Assembly (NCBI RefSeq): GCF_002575655.3
Contig: NC_053037.3
Span: forward strand, 569,324,880 to 569,388,879
Direction: 5' to 3'
Length of the DNA: 64,000 nt
Source of the DNA: Aegilops tauschii subsp. strangulata
Lineage: Eukaryota > Streptophyta > Magnoliopsida > Poales > Poaceae
Shown: positions 12,455 through 24,300 of the stretch, in pieces
How positions within the stretch are numbered: position 1 is the stretch's first letter
Layout of the letters: each line of letters starts with the position of its first letter
Made by a program: the position numbers and the translations under genes
The notes under the pieces: generated by a model
Seen by the model: only the letters and a program-made list of their open reading frames with translations
The model's database searches: none
Told to the model about the DNA's origin: nothing

Positions 12455-13972
12455 TCACATAAAAGATAAGAATTGAAACATAAAGAGAGCATCATGAAGA
12501 ATATGACTAGCACATTTAAGTCTAACCCACTTCCTATGCATAGAGATTTTGTGAGCAAACAACTTATGGGAACAATAATCAACTAGCATAGGAAGGCAAA
12601 ACAAGCATAACTTCAAAACTTTAAGCACATAGATAGGAAACTTGATATTATTGCAATTCCTACAAGCATATATTCCTCCCTCATAATAATTTTCAGTAGC
12701 ATCATGAATGAATTCAACAATATAACCAGCACCTAAAGCATTCTTTTCATGATCTACAAGCATAAAATTTTTATTACTCTCCACATAAGCAAAATTCTTC
12801 TCATTCAGAATAGTGGGAGTATCATAAGAAACTCGAATACTGTAAATTGTTTCCACATTAAAAGAGTAATGTTCAGAGAAAGGGTACTCATAATCATGAC
12901 AAGTTTTATAAATATAATCATCACTCCTTTTTATAGCATAAGTGTCATCACAATAATCATCATAAGTAGCAACTTTGTTCTCATCATAATCAATTGAAAC
13001 CTCTTTCGAAATAGTGGATTCATCACTAAATAAAGTCGTGACCTCTCCAAATCCACTTTCATAAATATTATAAGATTCAACATCCTCCCTAATAGTGGGA
13101 TCATTACTTCCTAAAGTTGACACTCTTACAAACCCACTTTCATCAATATAATCATCATAAGTAGGAGGCATGCTATCATCATAACAAATTCGCTCATCAA
13201 AAATTGGGAGGCTAAAAATATCATCTTCATTAAACATAGCATCCCCAAGCTTGGGACAAACATTAATTGCAGCAAATATATTCTCAAAAACATCATCTTC
13301 ATCAAACATAGCATCCCCAAGCTTGTTCCTTTTCATATCATAAGCATCATCACTCTCATCATTAATAGTATGGATAGCACCAATAGTATAGCAATTATCA
13401 TCATCACGATGAGTAATAGGAGCAACATCATTTGGGAGAGATACATTTTTACCTTTGTTTCTCCGTATTTTCTTTTTCTTCTTCTCATTATGTTTGGAGT
13501 CAATCCTCTTTTTGGAGCTCCTTATTAATGAGATTGGTTGAATAGAAGGCTCCTCCTCGTTACCTGATTCATCATAAGAAATAATAGGAGGATATTGGGA
13601 AGTCTCTTCCCTTTCGTTAGTATTCTCTTCGTCTTCTATTTGTTTTCTTTTCTTTATCTAATTGGCAATATAAGGATTTTCAATGCAATTCACCGCACAA
13701 TACATATAAATTTCCTCTAGATCAAAATCAAGAAATTTATCAAGATTAAATTTTGGAATACCCTAAGTTATACGTTTCATTTCTTCATACCCCAAAAGAA
13801 GACTAAACTCTTTATGATGCTCAAGGGTAATCAAGTTATCACAATTTTTGGACACGACTTGATCTTGGAACAAATAGCATTGGAGCTTTAAATGACCATG
13901 TTCGTTGCAAAGTTCACAAGGATGGCGATAAATATTAAATCTTTCAGCACAAACATCTAGCCTTTCTTGCAA
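12455..13972 (-). pseudogene. Gag-like protein with CCHC zinc knuckle, broken
   Basis: One continuous minus-strand reading frame is interrupted by two TAG codons (13763-13765 and 13658-13660). Near its start is CELCNEHGHLKLQC, an exact C-x2-C-x4-H-x4-C zinc knuckle as in retroviral and retrotransposon nucleocapsids. A Lys/Arg-rich stretch follows, then a long acidic, Tyr/Asp-rich region with repeated YDDY-type phrases and the duplicated phrase KLGDAMF(D/N)EDD. The C-terminal ~100 residues are Cys- and Leu-rich. I infer RNA binding and particle assembly as its original role. No pol gene follows. Its start is uncertain and may lie upstream of 13972. Confidence 0.65.
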
Positions 13973-14217
13973 CCATTTAGTTTCTAAATACTTATGCCTC
14001 TTGCAAAATCTATCTTCCCTATTAGGTATCTTCCTCTAGCAATTGAGCACAATTATCGGAATCCTTATTCTCATGAAAGATATTAAAAAGATGAAGCATA
14101 TGAGATACCCTCAATTCCATTTTTTTGTAGTTTTCTTTTACAAAACTAAACTAGTGAAAAAACAAGAAACTAAAAGATTCGATTGCAATATCTAAAGATA
14201 TACCATCAATCACTCAC

Positions 14218-14236
14218 CTCCCCGGCAACGGCGCCA
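14218..14236 (-). other. Primer binding site, tRNA-Asp type
   Basis: On the minus strand TGGCGCCGTTGCCGGGGAG, nine bases inside the 5' LTR. It is identical to the site at 45250 and 55947. Confidence 0.85.
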
Positions 14237-14245
14237 GAAACTGCT

Positions 14246-15931
14246 TGATGTCTACTACACAACCTTCTTCTAGTAGACGTTGTTGGGCCTCCAAGTGCAG
14301 AGGTTTGTAGGACAGTTGCAAATTTCCCTCAAGTGGATGACCTAAGGTTTATCAATCCGTGGGAGGCGTAGGATGAAGATGGTCTCTCTCAAACAACCCT
14401 GCAACCAAGTAACAAAGAGTCTCTTGTGTCCCCAACACACCCAATACAATGGTAAATTGTATAGGTGCACTAGTTCGGCGAAGAGATGGTGATACAAGTG
14501 CAATATGGATGGTAGATATGGGTATTTGTAATATGAAAATATAAAAACAGCAAGGTAACTAATGATGAAAGTGAGCGTAAACGGTTTTGCAATGCTAGGA
14601 AACAAGGCCTAGGGTTCATACTTTCACTAGTGCAAGTTCTCTCAACAATAATAACATAATTGGCTCACATAACTATCCCTCAACATGCAACAAAGAATCA
14701 CTCCAAAGTCACTAATAGCGAAGAACAAACGAAGAGATTATGGTAGGGTACGAAACCACCTCAAAGTTATCCTTTCTGATCGATCTATTCAAGAGTCCGT
14801 AGTAAAATAACATGAAGCTATTCTTCCCGTTCGATCTATCATAGAGTTCGTACTAGAATAACACCTTAAGACACAAATCAACCAAAACCCTAATGTCACC
14901 TAGATACTCCAATGTCACCTCAAGTATCCGTGGGTATGATTATACGATATGCATCACACAATCTCAAATTCATCTATTCAACCAACACAAAGAACTTGAA
15001 AGAGTGCCCCAAAGTTTCTACCGGAGAGTCAAAATGAAAACGTGTGCCAACCCCTATGCACAAGTTCACGAGGTCACGGAACTCGCAATTTGATCACCAA
15101 AACATACATCAAGTGGATCACGTGATATCCCATTGTCACCATAGATAAGCACATGCAAGACATACATCAAGTGTTCTCAAATCCTTAAGACTCAATCCGA
15201 TAAGATAACTTCAAAGGGAGAACTCAATCCATTACAAGAGAGTAGAGGGGGAGAAACATCATAAGATCCAACTATAATAGCAAAGCTCGCGATACATCAA
15301 GATCGTGCCAAATCAAGAACACAAGACAGAGAGATCAAACACATAGCTACTGGTACATACCCTCAGTCCCGAGGGTGAACTACTCCCTCCTCGTCATGGA
15401 GTGCCAGGATGATGAAGATGGCCACCGGTGAGGGATTCCCCCTCCGGCAGGGTGCCGGAACAGGGTCCCGATTGGTTTTTGGTGGCTACAGAGGCTTGCG
15501 GCGGCGGAAATCCTGATCTATTCTGTTCCTCGATGTTTTTAGGGTATATATATATATATATAGGCCAAAGAAGTCGGTCAGGGGAGCCACGAGGGGCCCG
15601 CGAGGGTGGGAGCGCGCCCAGGGGGGCAGGCGCGCCTCCCTGCCTCGTGGCCACCTCGAAGCTTCCTTGACTTCAACTCCAAGTCTCCTGGATCACGTTC
15701 GTTCCAAAAATCATGCTCTCGAAGGTTTCATTCCGTTTGGACTCCGTTTGATATTCCTTTTCTGCGAGAAACTGAAACAAGGGAAAAAACAGAAACTGGC
15801 ACTGGGCTCTGGGTTAATAGGTTAATCCCAAAAATTATATAAAAGTGTTTAATAAAGCCCATAAACATCCAAAACAGATAATATAATAGCATGAATACTT
15901 CATAAATTATAGTTACATTGGAGACGTATCA
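14246..15931 (-). repeat. 5' LTR of the minus-strand retrotransposon
   Basis: Full-length LTR (1686 bp) starting at 15931 on the minus strand with TGATACGTCTCCAATG. A TATATATATATATATA stretch near 15547-15562 is a likely TATA region. Confidence 0.85.
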
Positions 15932-15997
15932 CCACGCGTCTCCGGGTTGTGGCACCCCTCACGGAAGGCGCCGCCGTCGGCACCTGGAGGGGGGAAA

Positions 15998-16826
15998 TGA
16001 TACGTCTCCAACGTATCTATAATGTTTGATTGCTTCATGCTATATTATATTCTGTTTTGGATGATTAATGGGCTTTGTTATACACTTTTATATTATTTTT
16101 GGGACTAACCTATTAACCGGAGGCCCAGCCCAAATTGCTGTTTTTTGCCTATTTCAGAGTTTCACAGAAAAAGAATATCAAACGGAGTAACGGAATGAAA
16201 CCTTCGGGAACGTGATTTTCAGAACGAACGTGATCCAAAGGACTTGGACCCTACGTCAAGAAAGCTACCAGTAGGGCATGAGGTAGGGGGGCGCGCCTAC
16301 CCCCTGGGCGCGCCCTCCACCCTCGTGGGGGCCACGTTGCTCCACCGACGTACTTCTTCCTCCTATATATACCTAGATATTCTAATAACTATGCTCAATT
16401 CTATCAATTGCTCAACAGTAATTTGTGCACCCACCGTAATACTTATGCTCTTGAGAGAAGCCACTAGTGAAACCTATGGCCCCCGGGTCTATTTTCCATC
16501 ATATTAGTCTCCCTACAACAAGCTATTTCTGGCGCCGTTTATTTTGCAATCTTTACTTTTAATATTTATCATAAAAATACCAAAAATATTATCTTATTAT
16601 ATCTATCAGATCTCACTTTCGTAAGTGACCATGAAGGGATTGACGACCCCTTTATTGCGTTGGTTGCGAGGTTTTTATTTGTTTGTGTAGGTGCGAGGGA
16701 CTTGAGCGTGGCCTCCTACTGGATCGATACCTTCGTTCTCAAAAACTGAGGAAAATACTTACGCTACTTTACTGCATCACCCTTTCCTCTTCAAGGGAAA
16801 ACCAACGTAGTGCTCAGGAGGTAGCA
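15998..16826 (+). mobile_element. Solo LTR with a 751-bp internal deletion
   Basis: Starts TGATACGTCTCCAACG and ends GAGGTAGCA. The five bases on each side (15993-15997 and 16827-16831) are both GGAAA, a perfect target duplication. It aligns to both ends of the LTR at 43689 but lacks the middle. The join lies at ATACCTA (16369-16375), a word present at both deletion edges in the intact LTR (44071-44077 and 44822-44828). It interrupts the array between CACCTGGAGGGG and CGGCCGCGTCGGG. Confidence 0.9.
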
Positions 16827-16831
16827 GGAAA

Positions 16832-19480
16832 CGGCCGCGTCGGGTCTACACGGGGGGGGATCTTGCTGTGGGTTTGGCCCGGATGTTGCTCCCAGGTTTT
16901 CCTATGGGCTGACCTAACACAACCGGGTGGAGAGGTCCACTGGTCAAAGCCCGTCCGTAGAAAGTCAAAGGGCTAGATCTCGTGGTCAACCGCTCAAGGG
17001 TTAGGCGGGACGGGGGCCCTGGGGGGAACCAATGCCACCGAGCGTTGCACAGGGCCCTCATAGATGCGGGGTGGTGTGGTGGCATGTTTGAAGAGGCAGC
17101 ACACGTCTCCGGGGTGTGGCCCCCCTCAAGGACGGCGCCGCCGCCGGCACCTGGAGGGGGAAACGGACGCGTCGGGTCTACACGGAGGGGATGTAGCTGT
17201 GGGTTTGGCCTGGATGTTGCTCCTAGGTGTCCTTCTGCGATGACATAACACAACCAGGTGGAGAGGTCCACTGGTCAAAGCCCGTCCGTGGGAAGTCAAA
17301 GGGCTAGATCTCGTGGTCAACCGCTCCAGGGTTAGGCGGGACGGGGGCCCTGGGGCGTAACAATGCCACCGGAGCGTCGCACCGGCCTCTCATACATGTC
17401 GCATGGTGTGGTGGCATGTCTAAAGAGGCAGCACGCAGCTCCGGGGTGTGCCCCCCCTCACGGACGGCGATGACACAGTAGTAGACATTCTACGGTAACG
17501 GTCCGGCGTGAATATTAATAAATACTTGGATCGTGATGAAATCATGAGTTTTTTACACGACGTGGGCACATGTGCTATAGGAATGATGGTAATTTTTCAT
17601 ATTTTTTTTGTGATGGAGAAGTATCCGAACACATCCCTCTACGCGGATTGCCCTTCGCATGTCTACGACTATGGCCGGCGGCCTCCGGGGGCTAGCATGC
17701 GGCCAATCTTGCGTAGGCGGCCTCTCACAAGTCTGAAAGTGTTTTGGCAGTTGCAAACGCCCGACGCGCGTTTCCAAGGTGTGCCCCCCCTCACGGACGG
17801 CTCCGCCACCGGCACCTTGAGGGGGGAAACGGACACATCGGGTCTATACGGAGGGGGTGTAGCTGTGAGTTTGGCCCGGATGTTGCTCCCAGGTGTCCCT
17901 CTGGGCTGACCTAACACAACAGGGTGGAGAGGTCCACTGGTCAAAGCCCGTCCGTGGGAAGTCAAAGGGCTAGATCTCGTGGTCAACCGCTCTAGGGTTA
18001 GGCGGGACGGGAGCCCTGGGGGTAGCAATGCCGATGGAGCGTCGCACCAGCCCCTCATGCATGTCGTACGGTGTGGTGGCATGTCTAAAGAGGCGGCACG
18101 CGGCTCCGGGGTGTGCCCCCCCTCACGGACGTTGGTGACACAGTAGTAGATGTTCTACGGTAACGGTGCGGCGTGAATATCATGAGTTTTTTACACGACG
18201 TGGGCACATGTGCTATAGGAATGATGATAATTTTTCATAGTTTTTGGTGATGGAGAAGTATCCGAACACTTCCCTCTACGCGGATTGCCCTTCGCATGTC
18301 TACGACTATGGCCGGCGGCCTCCGGGGGGTAGCATGCCGCCAATCTTGCGTACGCGGCCTCTCACAAGTCTGAAAGTGTTGTGGCGGTTGCGAACGCCCG
18401 ACACGCGTCTCCGGGGTGTGCCCCCCTCATGGACGGCTCCGCCGCCGGCACCTGGAGGAGGGAAACGGACGCGTCGGGTCTATATGGAGGGGATGTTGCT
18501 GTGGGTTTGGCCCGGATGTTGCTCCCAGGTGTCCCTCTGGGCTGACCTAACACAACCGGGTGGAGAGGTCCACTGGTCAAAGCCCGTCCTTGGAAAGTCA
18601 AAGGGCTAGATCTCATGGTCAACCGCTCCAGGGTTAGGCGGGACGGGGGCCCTGGGGGTAGCAATGCCACCGGAGCGTTGCACTAGCCCCTCATACATGT
18701 CGTACGGTGTGGTGGCATGTCTAAAGTGGCGGCACGCAGCTCCGGGGTGTGCCCCCCTCACGGACGGCGATGACACAGTAGTAGACGTTCTACGGTAATG
18801 GTGCGGCGTGAATATTATTAATTACTTGGATCGCGATAAAATCATGAGTATTTTACACGACGTGGGCACATGTGCTATATGAATGATGGTAATTTTTCAT
18901 AATTTTTGGTGACGGAGAAGTATGCGAACACTTCCCTCTACGCGGATTGCCCTTCGCATGTCTATGACTGTGGCTGGCGGCCTCCCGGGGCTAGCATGCC
19001 GCCAATCTTGCGTACGCGGCCTCTCACAAGTCTGAAAAGTGTGGTGGCGGTTGCAAACGCCTGGCACGCGTCTCCGGGGTGTGGCCCCCCTCAAGGACGG
19101 CGCGTCCGTGGGAAGTGGCCCCCCTCAAGGACAACCAGGTGGAGAGGTCCACTGGTCAAAGCCCGTACGTGGGAAGTCAAAGGGCTAGATCTCGTGGTCA
19201 ACTGCTCCAGGGTTAGGCGGGCCGGGGGCCCTGGGGGTAGCAATGCCACCGGAGCGTCGCACCGGGCCCTCATACATGTCGTACGGTGTGGTGGCATGTC
19301 TATAGAGGCGGCACGCGGCTCCGGGGTGTGCCCCCCCGCCCTCACAGACGGCGCCGCCGCCGGCACCTGGAGGGGGCAAATGGACACGTCGGGTCTACAT
19401 GGAGGGGTTCTTCCAGTGGGTTTGCCCCGGACGTTGCTCACGTACGTCTGCGGTAACGGTGCGGCGTGAAATGGAGCGCG
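16832..19480 (+). repeat. Tandem array, ~330-bp and ~580-660-bp units
   Basis: The anchor GGTGTGGTGGCATGT recurs near 17081, 17405, 18070, 18710 and 19287, with spacings of roughly 325, 660, 640 and 580. A short unit contains the phrases CGGGTCTA, GGTTTGGCCCGGATGTTGCT, GTCAAAGGGCTAGATCTC and GGTGTGCCCCCCTCACGG. Longer units add an AT-rich insert (ATCATGAGTTTTTTACACGA through TCTCACAAGTCTGAAA). Open frames inside are by-products of GC content. The array belongs to the left part of the 20.7-kb CACTA. Confidence 0.85.
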
Positions 19481-19659
19481 ATAAAATCATGAGTCGTGAA
19501 GGGATAGCTAGCCCCCGATGGCCCTGGACCACACCGGAGGGGGGAAACGGCCGTGTCGGCAGCCTTGGGTAGGGTCTTGTGCTGGGTTAGGCTACTAGAT
19601 TTTTAATAAATTAGTAGTAGATTTATTTTAAAATTTTAAATTTGTTGCTAATAAAAAAT

Positions 19660-19745
19660 GAAAAATATATATGCCTACGGCTAAGCCGTCGGCATAGGCG
19701 CCACGTGGCATCGACACCTATGCTGACGGCTTAGCCGTCATCATA
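19660..19745. repeat. Internal block of subterminal-type motifs
   Basis: GCCTACGGCTAAGCCGTCGG and CTGACGGCTTAGCCGTCA repeat the subterminal vocabulary at 7660-8115. This suggests the array and its insertions lie within, or were added to, the original left subterminal zone. Confidence 0.6.
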
Positions 19746-20300
19746 TTCCGCCTTATCCATCCACGGGCCGCCCCCTCCACTCATTCCCCATCCTCCCCGA
19801 CCGAGATCCAGCGCCCCACCCCGACCCACGCCCCCGTCGAGCTGCCCCGTCGCCCCCCTAGCCCCTCCGCCGCCGTCGTCCCCCTCGAGCCCCACGTGAC
19901 CTGTCGCCATCGTCGTCCCCCCTCGAGCCCCTCGCACCCCACCGTCGCCCTCCTCGAGCCCCACGCGGCCCGCCGCCACCCTCGTCCGAACCCTCCTCCC
20001 GCCGCCGCCTGCACCGCCGCCACCTCGACGTCGCGCCACCGCCACCACCACCCTCTCCTCTTCTGCCCTTGCCGGTGGCCTTCGCAGTGCCGGCCCGCGT
20101 CGTCTCTGGCCAGCCCTGCTGCTTCTTCGCGCCCTACCCCCTGGTGGGCACCCCTTGTTGCCGCTGCTCGCTGCTTGCCGCTGCCGCTGCTGCTGCGTGT
20201 TTGCTGCTGCTTGCCGCTGCATGTGTGCTGCTGCTTGCCGCTGCCGCTGCGTGTGTGGTGCTGCTGCCGCATATTGCTGCCTTTTTTTAATTTGACAATG
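19746..20300 (+). promoter_or_regulatory. GC-rich leader region of the CACTA
   Basis: Strongly GC-rich, CpG-rich stretch ending in GCTGCTGCTTGCCGCTGC repeats, placed between the subterminal motifs and the transposase gene. CACTA elements commonly begin transcription next to the left subterminal region. No exact TATA box or start could be fixed. Apparent proteins are low-complexity and not called. Confidence 0.35.
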
Positions 20301-20915
20301 TGTGTTGTTGCTAGTAGTTGCAAGTGATGAAATGACAAACGGATATATAGCAATAGATGAATTGATAGATGGATAAAATGTAGTTTTTTGTTTGTTTTGT
20401 GTAGTTTTATTAGGTTTTTTTATACATACTCAATAGTTTTTACTAAGTTTGTGAATGGTTGTTAGTGAAGTTGGTCAAGTTTGTGATAGATGGATGTATA
20501 TTGGTCAAGTTAGTGTTTGGTCAAGCTAGTGTTAGGTCATGTTGATCTTGCTAAAAAAAGTTGAAGAACAAAATTTGACACTTAATGAAAATTAGGATTT
20601 GAAGTATCATGGTGATCTAAAACCTTGACTAGATGTCATTAGCAATATGATTGTTTTCATAGTTTGAACTGTCAATGCTTTATGTGATGTGATGCCCTCA
20701 AATTTTTTGACTCGGTAAAATTTACAGGCTTTGTGGTATTTCATCTCCCTGGAGCCTTCATCGTCTGGGTTTTTGGTCTGTGATCCTGCGCCTGTTCGAC
20801 TACTACCTCTACAGCAGAGGGTGAGCTATGAATCCACCCTCACCTCCTACCCGCTGTTTTTCCATGTCACTAGATTTCATTTTCACATGAAGTCGCGTAA
20901 CCTAGGCGTCTCCTG

Positions 20916-20979
20916 TCCGAAAGGGTTCCATCGATAAATATGCATTCAATTGCATATTTATCATCGCAGCTCTTTCGGA
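20916..20979. other. Short fold-back upstream of the transposase
   Basis: GATAAATATGCA (20933-20944) and TGCATATTTATC (20951-20962) form a perfect 12-bp stem with a six-base loop. An outer pair, TCCGAAAG and CTTTCGGA, encloses them. Confidence 0.75.
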
Positions 20980-21003
20980 TTGTCCAGCGCTTTCCACGGA
21001 CAG

Positions 21004-21213
21004 CCCGAGGATGTGTAGATTGGGTACGTTGTTCATGCTCTACCCCGTTCCGAGACAGGATTTCGGCGGCGCCTCCCTGTTGTTCTCCGGATGCACATTC
21101 TCTCGGCATTTTGCCAAGACATGTATTTGGAGAACAATGGGGAGGTGCTGCCGAAATTTTGTCTCAGAATGGGGTAGAGCATGGACAACGTACTCAATCT
21201 ACACATTCTCGGG
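21004..21213. other. Long imperfect hairpin, 85-nt arms
   Basis: The arm 21004-21088 is the near-exact reverse complement of 21129-21213, with about 40 bases between them. Paired landmarks are CATGCTCTACCCC with GGGGTAGAGCATG, and GTTCTCC with GGAGAAC. It sits 145 bases before the transposase start codon, so a transcript would form a long double-stranded stem. Confidence 0.85.
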
Positions 21214-21356
21214 TGGGATTAGGACCCATCTTTACCTATTAGAGATGTACGTGGATTAAATGTCGTTTCTCGTCAATCCTGTAAAAAAATAAAATATTGA
21301 TGTGAGTAATTTAAATGAATCCTTAATTTTTTTGTGTGGCTTCCAATAAAGCAGAG

Positions 21357-24300
21357 ATGGCAGACAATCAGTGGATGTATAGTGGTTTTTTCCATCGGAA
21401 TCAAGTAACAGCAGAGTGGGTCGAGAAAACTGATGTGTTTTTGAAAGAGATATTCCATAGTCCAATGAGGATGGTGCCAGAATGCCCGTGTGCCAAATGT
21501 AAGAGATGCATGCGCAGAGATAAGAGTGAGATGACTAAGCACCTTCGCACGCATGGATTATGCCCAACTTTAATATGCCGATAAACTTTGCCCAGCGGGA
21601 CCGTGGTAGTGAGGAGGTGATACGACAACGCATCACTGGTTATGAGGACGATGGGGTTAGAGACATGCTAGATGATGTCTTTGCTGAATAGCCGACACCT
21701 CCGTCACATTCAGCGAATGAACCGAAGGAGCCAGAGGAAACCGCAAAGGCCTTCCTGGATATCTTGGCCTTGTCAAAGAAACCTCTTTATGAGGGTGCCA
21801 AGCTGTCTGTGCTGGATGCCATCTCGCAACTGATGGCAGTCAAGGCTCAGTACGGCTGTAGCAGAGGTTGCTTCGAAGCATTTCTGGGAGTATGGGCTAA
21901 CAACCTGCATGAGGGCCATGAACTGCCGAAAACCATGTACCCTACGAAGAAAATCATGAAGGCGCTCTCCAGGGATTATGAGAAAATACATGTTTTTCCA
22001 AAGAATTGCCTTTTGTTTAGGCATGAGTAAGCGGATGACAACTACTATAGGAAGTGCGGTTCCTCTCGGTATATTGAGGTGGTCGATGAGCATAGTTAGA
22101 AGCAGCAGCTAAAAATCCCTGTGAAGGTTCTTCGGTATCTTGATTTTATAAAAAGATTGCAGCGCCTTTTCATCACCGAGGAGTCTACCAAAATGATGAA
22201 GTGGCACAAGGAATGGAAAAGGTACAATCCAAAGAAAATTGTACATCCATCAGAAGGTGAATCATGGAAGTCATTCGATATAGATTACCTGAAGGAAGCA
22301 GCCGAGGCTGGGAATGTTAGAATTGCTATATCAGGTGATGGGTTCAATCCATATGGTATGTCGTCTAATCCATACAGCTGCTGGCCCGTATTTGTTATTC
22401 CGCTCAATCTCCCTCCCGGCGCCATAATGCAACGCAACACCATGTTCCTGTCGCTTATAATTCCGGGGCCTGAATATCCGGGGAAGAATTTGAGTGTGTT
22501 TATGTAGCCGTTGGTGGATGATTTGCACCATTCTTGGTACTTCCCGAGGTTGACATACGACCGACATCTGCAGAAAAATTTGTTGATGAAAGTTTGGCTA
22601 CAGTATTGCATGCATGACTTTCCCGGCTATGCCCTGTTCTGCGAATGGTGAACAAGTGGGAAGATGCCTTGCCTAGTGTGCATGCAGGCCTTGATTTTCA
22701 TTTGGCTGAACAAGGGTGGCAAGTATGTTGCCTTTGACCTGCATCGACAGTTCCTCCCTCCAGACCATCCTGAAAGGGAAGACAAGAAGAACTTCACAAA
22801 AGGCAAAGTTGTCCATGTAGTAAACGAGATTCCAACGTTTTCTGGTGCGGATGTGCTTGCTCAGCCGAAAGCTCTTAAGCCTGCCGGCGAAGGGAAAGGC
22901 AAAGGCAAAGGCAAAGGCAAAGGCAAAGCCACAGGCGAAGATGAGGTCGAGGGAAAAGGAAAAGGTAAAGGGAAAAATGTTTTGAAGGATATGGTGAGAC
23001 GCACAACTGGACTCACATTACCCCCTTCACGCAGCTTCCCTATTTTAAGGACCTCAAACTTCCATACAACATCGACGTGATGCACACCAAAAAGAATGTC
23101 ACAGAGTCCCTTTTTCGCATGATCCTCAACATTCCTGATAAGACAAAGGATAATGTTAATGCTAGAGTCGATCAACTGAATATTTGTGATAGACCACGTC
23201 CACACATGCAGCCTCCCACAGGCAGTCCAAAATCTTGGTTCAAGCCAGATGCTGACTTTGTACTTAAAAAGGATCATAAGATGGAGGCATTCAAGGGGCT
23301 GAAACATGTCGTGAAGTTCCCTGATGGTTATGCGTCGAATATAAGTAAGGGGGTCAATCTTTCAACGGGCAAAGTGACCGGGCTCAAGAGTCATGACTAT
23401 CATGTATGGATTGAGCGGATTATGCCGGTGATGGTTCGGGGCTATGTTCCCGAGCATGTCTGGCGTGTGCTTGCGGAGTTAAGCCATTTCTTCCGCACGC
23501 TTTGTGCTAAAGAAGTATGTACTGAGATGATAAAAGAAATGCATAAGAAGATGCCAGAGTTGATATGCAAGCTAGAGAAGATCTTCCCGCCAGGCTTCTT
23601 TACTCCGATGACACATCTCATTTTGCACCTCGCGAACGAGGTATTGTTGGGAGGCCCTGTGCAGAATCGTTGGCAGTACGGCCCTGAGAGACAGAACAAG
23701 CATCTGAGACAGAAATGTGGAAACAAAGCTAAGATTGAAGCTTCCATAGCTAAGGCAGTTATCCTAGAGGAGGTGGCAGACCTCAGGACAGCCTACTATC
23801 CGGACCATGTTCCCACACTGCACAATAAGGTGTATCGATACAATACAGAAGAACCCAAGTACAAACCCAAGCTGCCTCTATTCATCGGGCAAGGAGGCAG
23901 GGCTGGATGCTCGACACGTTATATCATGCCACGAGATGAGTGGGAGGATGTCATGTTCTATATCTTGCACAACAACAAGGAAGTTGATGATGAGTTGATG
24001 AGGTAATACCTTTGCACCATTCTTTTAGTCAATTCGTTATGTTCACTTTGCCTAGTTCTTATACCGCTTTTCTTATTGTAGTCGATTCGTTGATGAAGAG
24101 TGGATGGGAATGCTGCCTCCTACTGAAGCGGAGGCAGTTGCTCTTTTCCGAAAGGGTGCTGATGGAAGGAAAAATTTTGTTGCGTGGTTCATGGAGAATG
24201 TAAATTTCCACACTTCCCTATTACCTATTTCACCGTACAATTCCAATTAAACTCATGCACCCTTTATACCCATGGGTTTTGACCCTGCCGTCATGACATG

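Larger units (their letters stand above)
8408..15931 (-). mobile_element. LTR retrotransposon, gypsy-like, lacking pol (non-autonomous)
   Basis: Two direct LTRs (8408-10090 and 14246-15931) flank a 4.15-kb interior on the minus strand. Ends are TG...CA, with a tRNA-Asp-type primer site next to the right LTR and a purine-rich tract next to the left LTR. The flanking bases are GCACG on the left and CCACG on the right, a five-base target duplication with one change. The same bases in other array units (GGCGGCACGCGGCTCC) confirm insertion into the array. The only protein trace is a broken Gag-like frame; no protease, reverse transcriptase or integrase is visible. The element must have relied on enzymes from a relative. 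Confidence 0.85.

Noticed and set aside
16683..19469. Many 60-190-codon ORFs in the tandem array
   Set aside because: They recur with the repeat unit, on both strands, with frame changes between units.
19731..20353. Minus- and plus-strand ORFs up to 190 codons
   Set aside because: GC-rich leader of the CACTA; low-complexity Arg/Gly/Ser products with no family.
22861..23307. Minus-strand ORF opposite the transposase
   Set aside because: Shadow of the plus-strand TNP2 frame.
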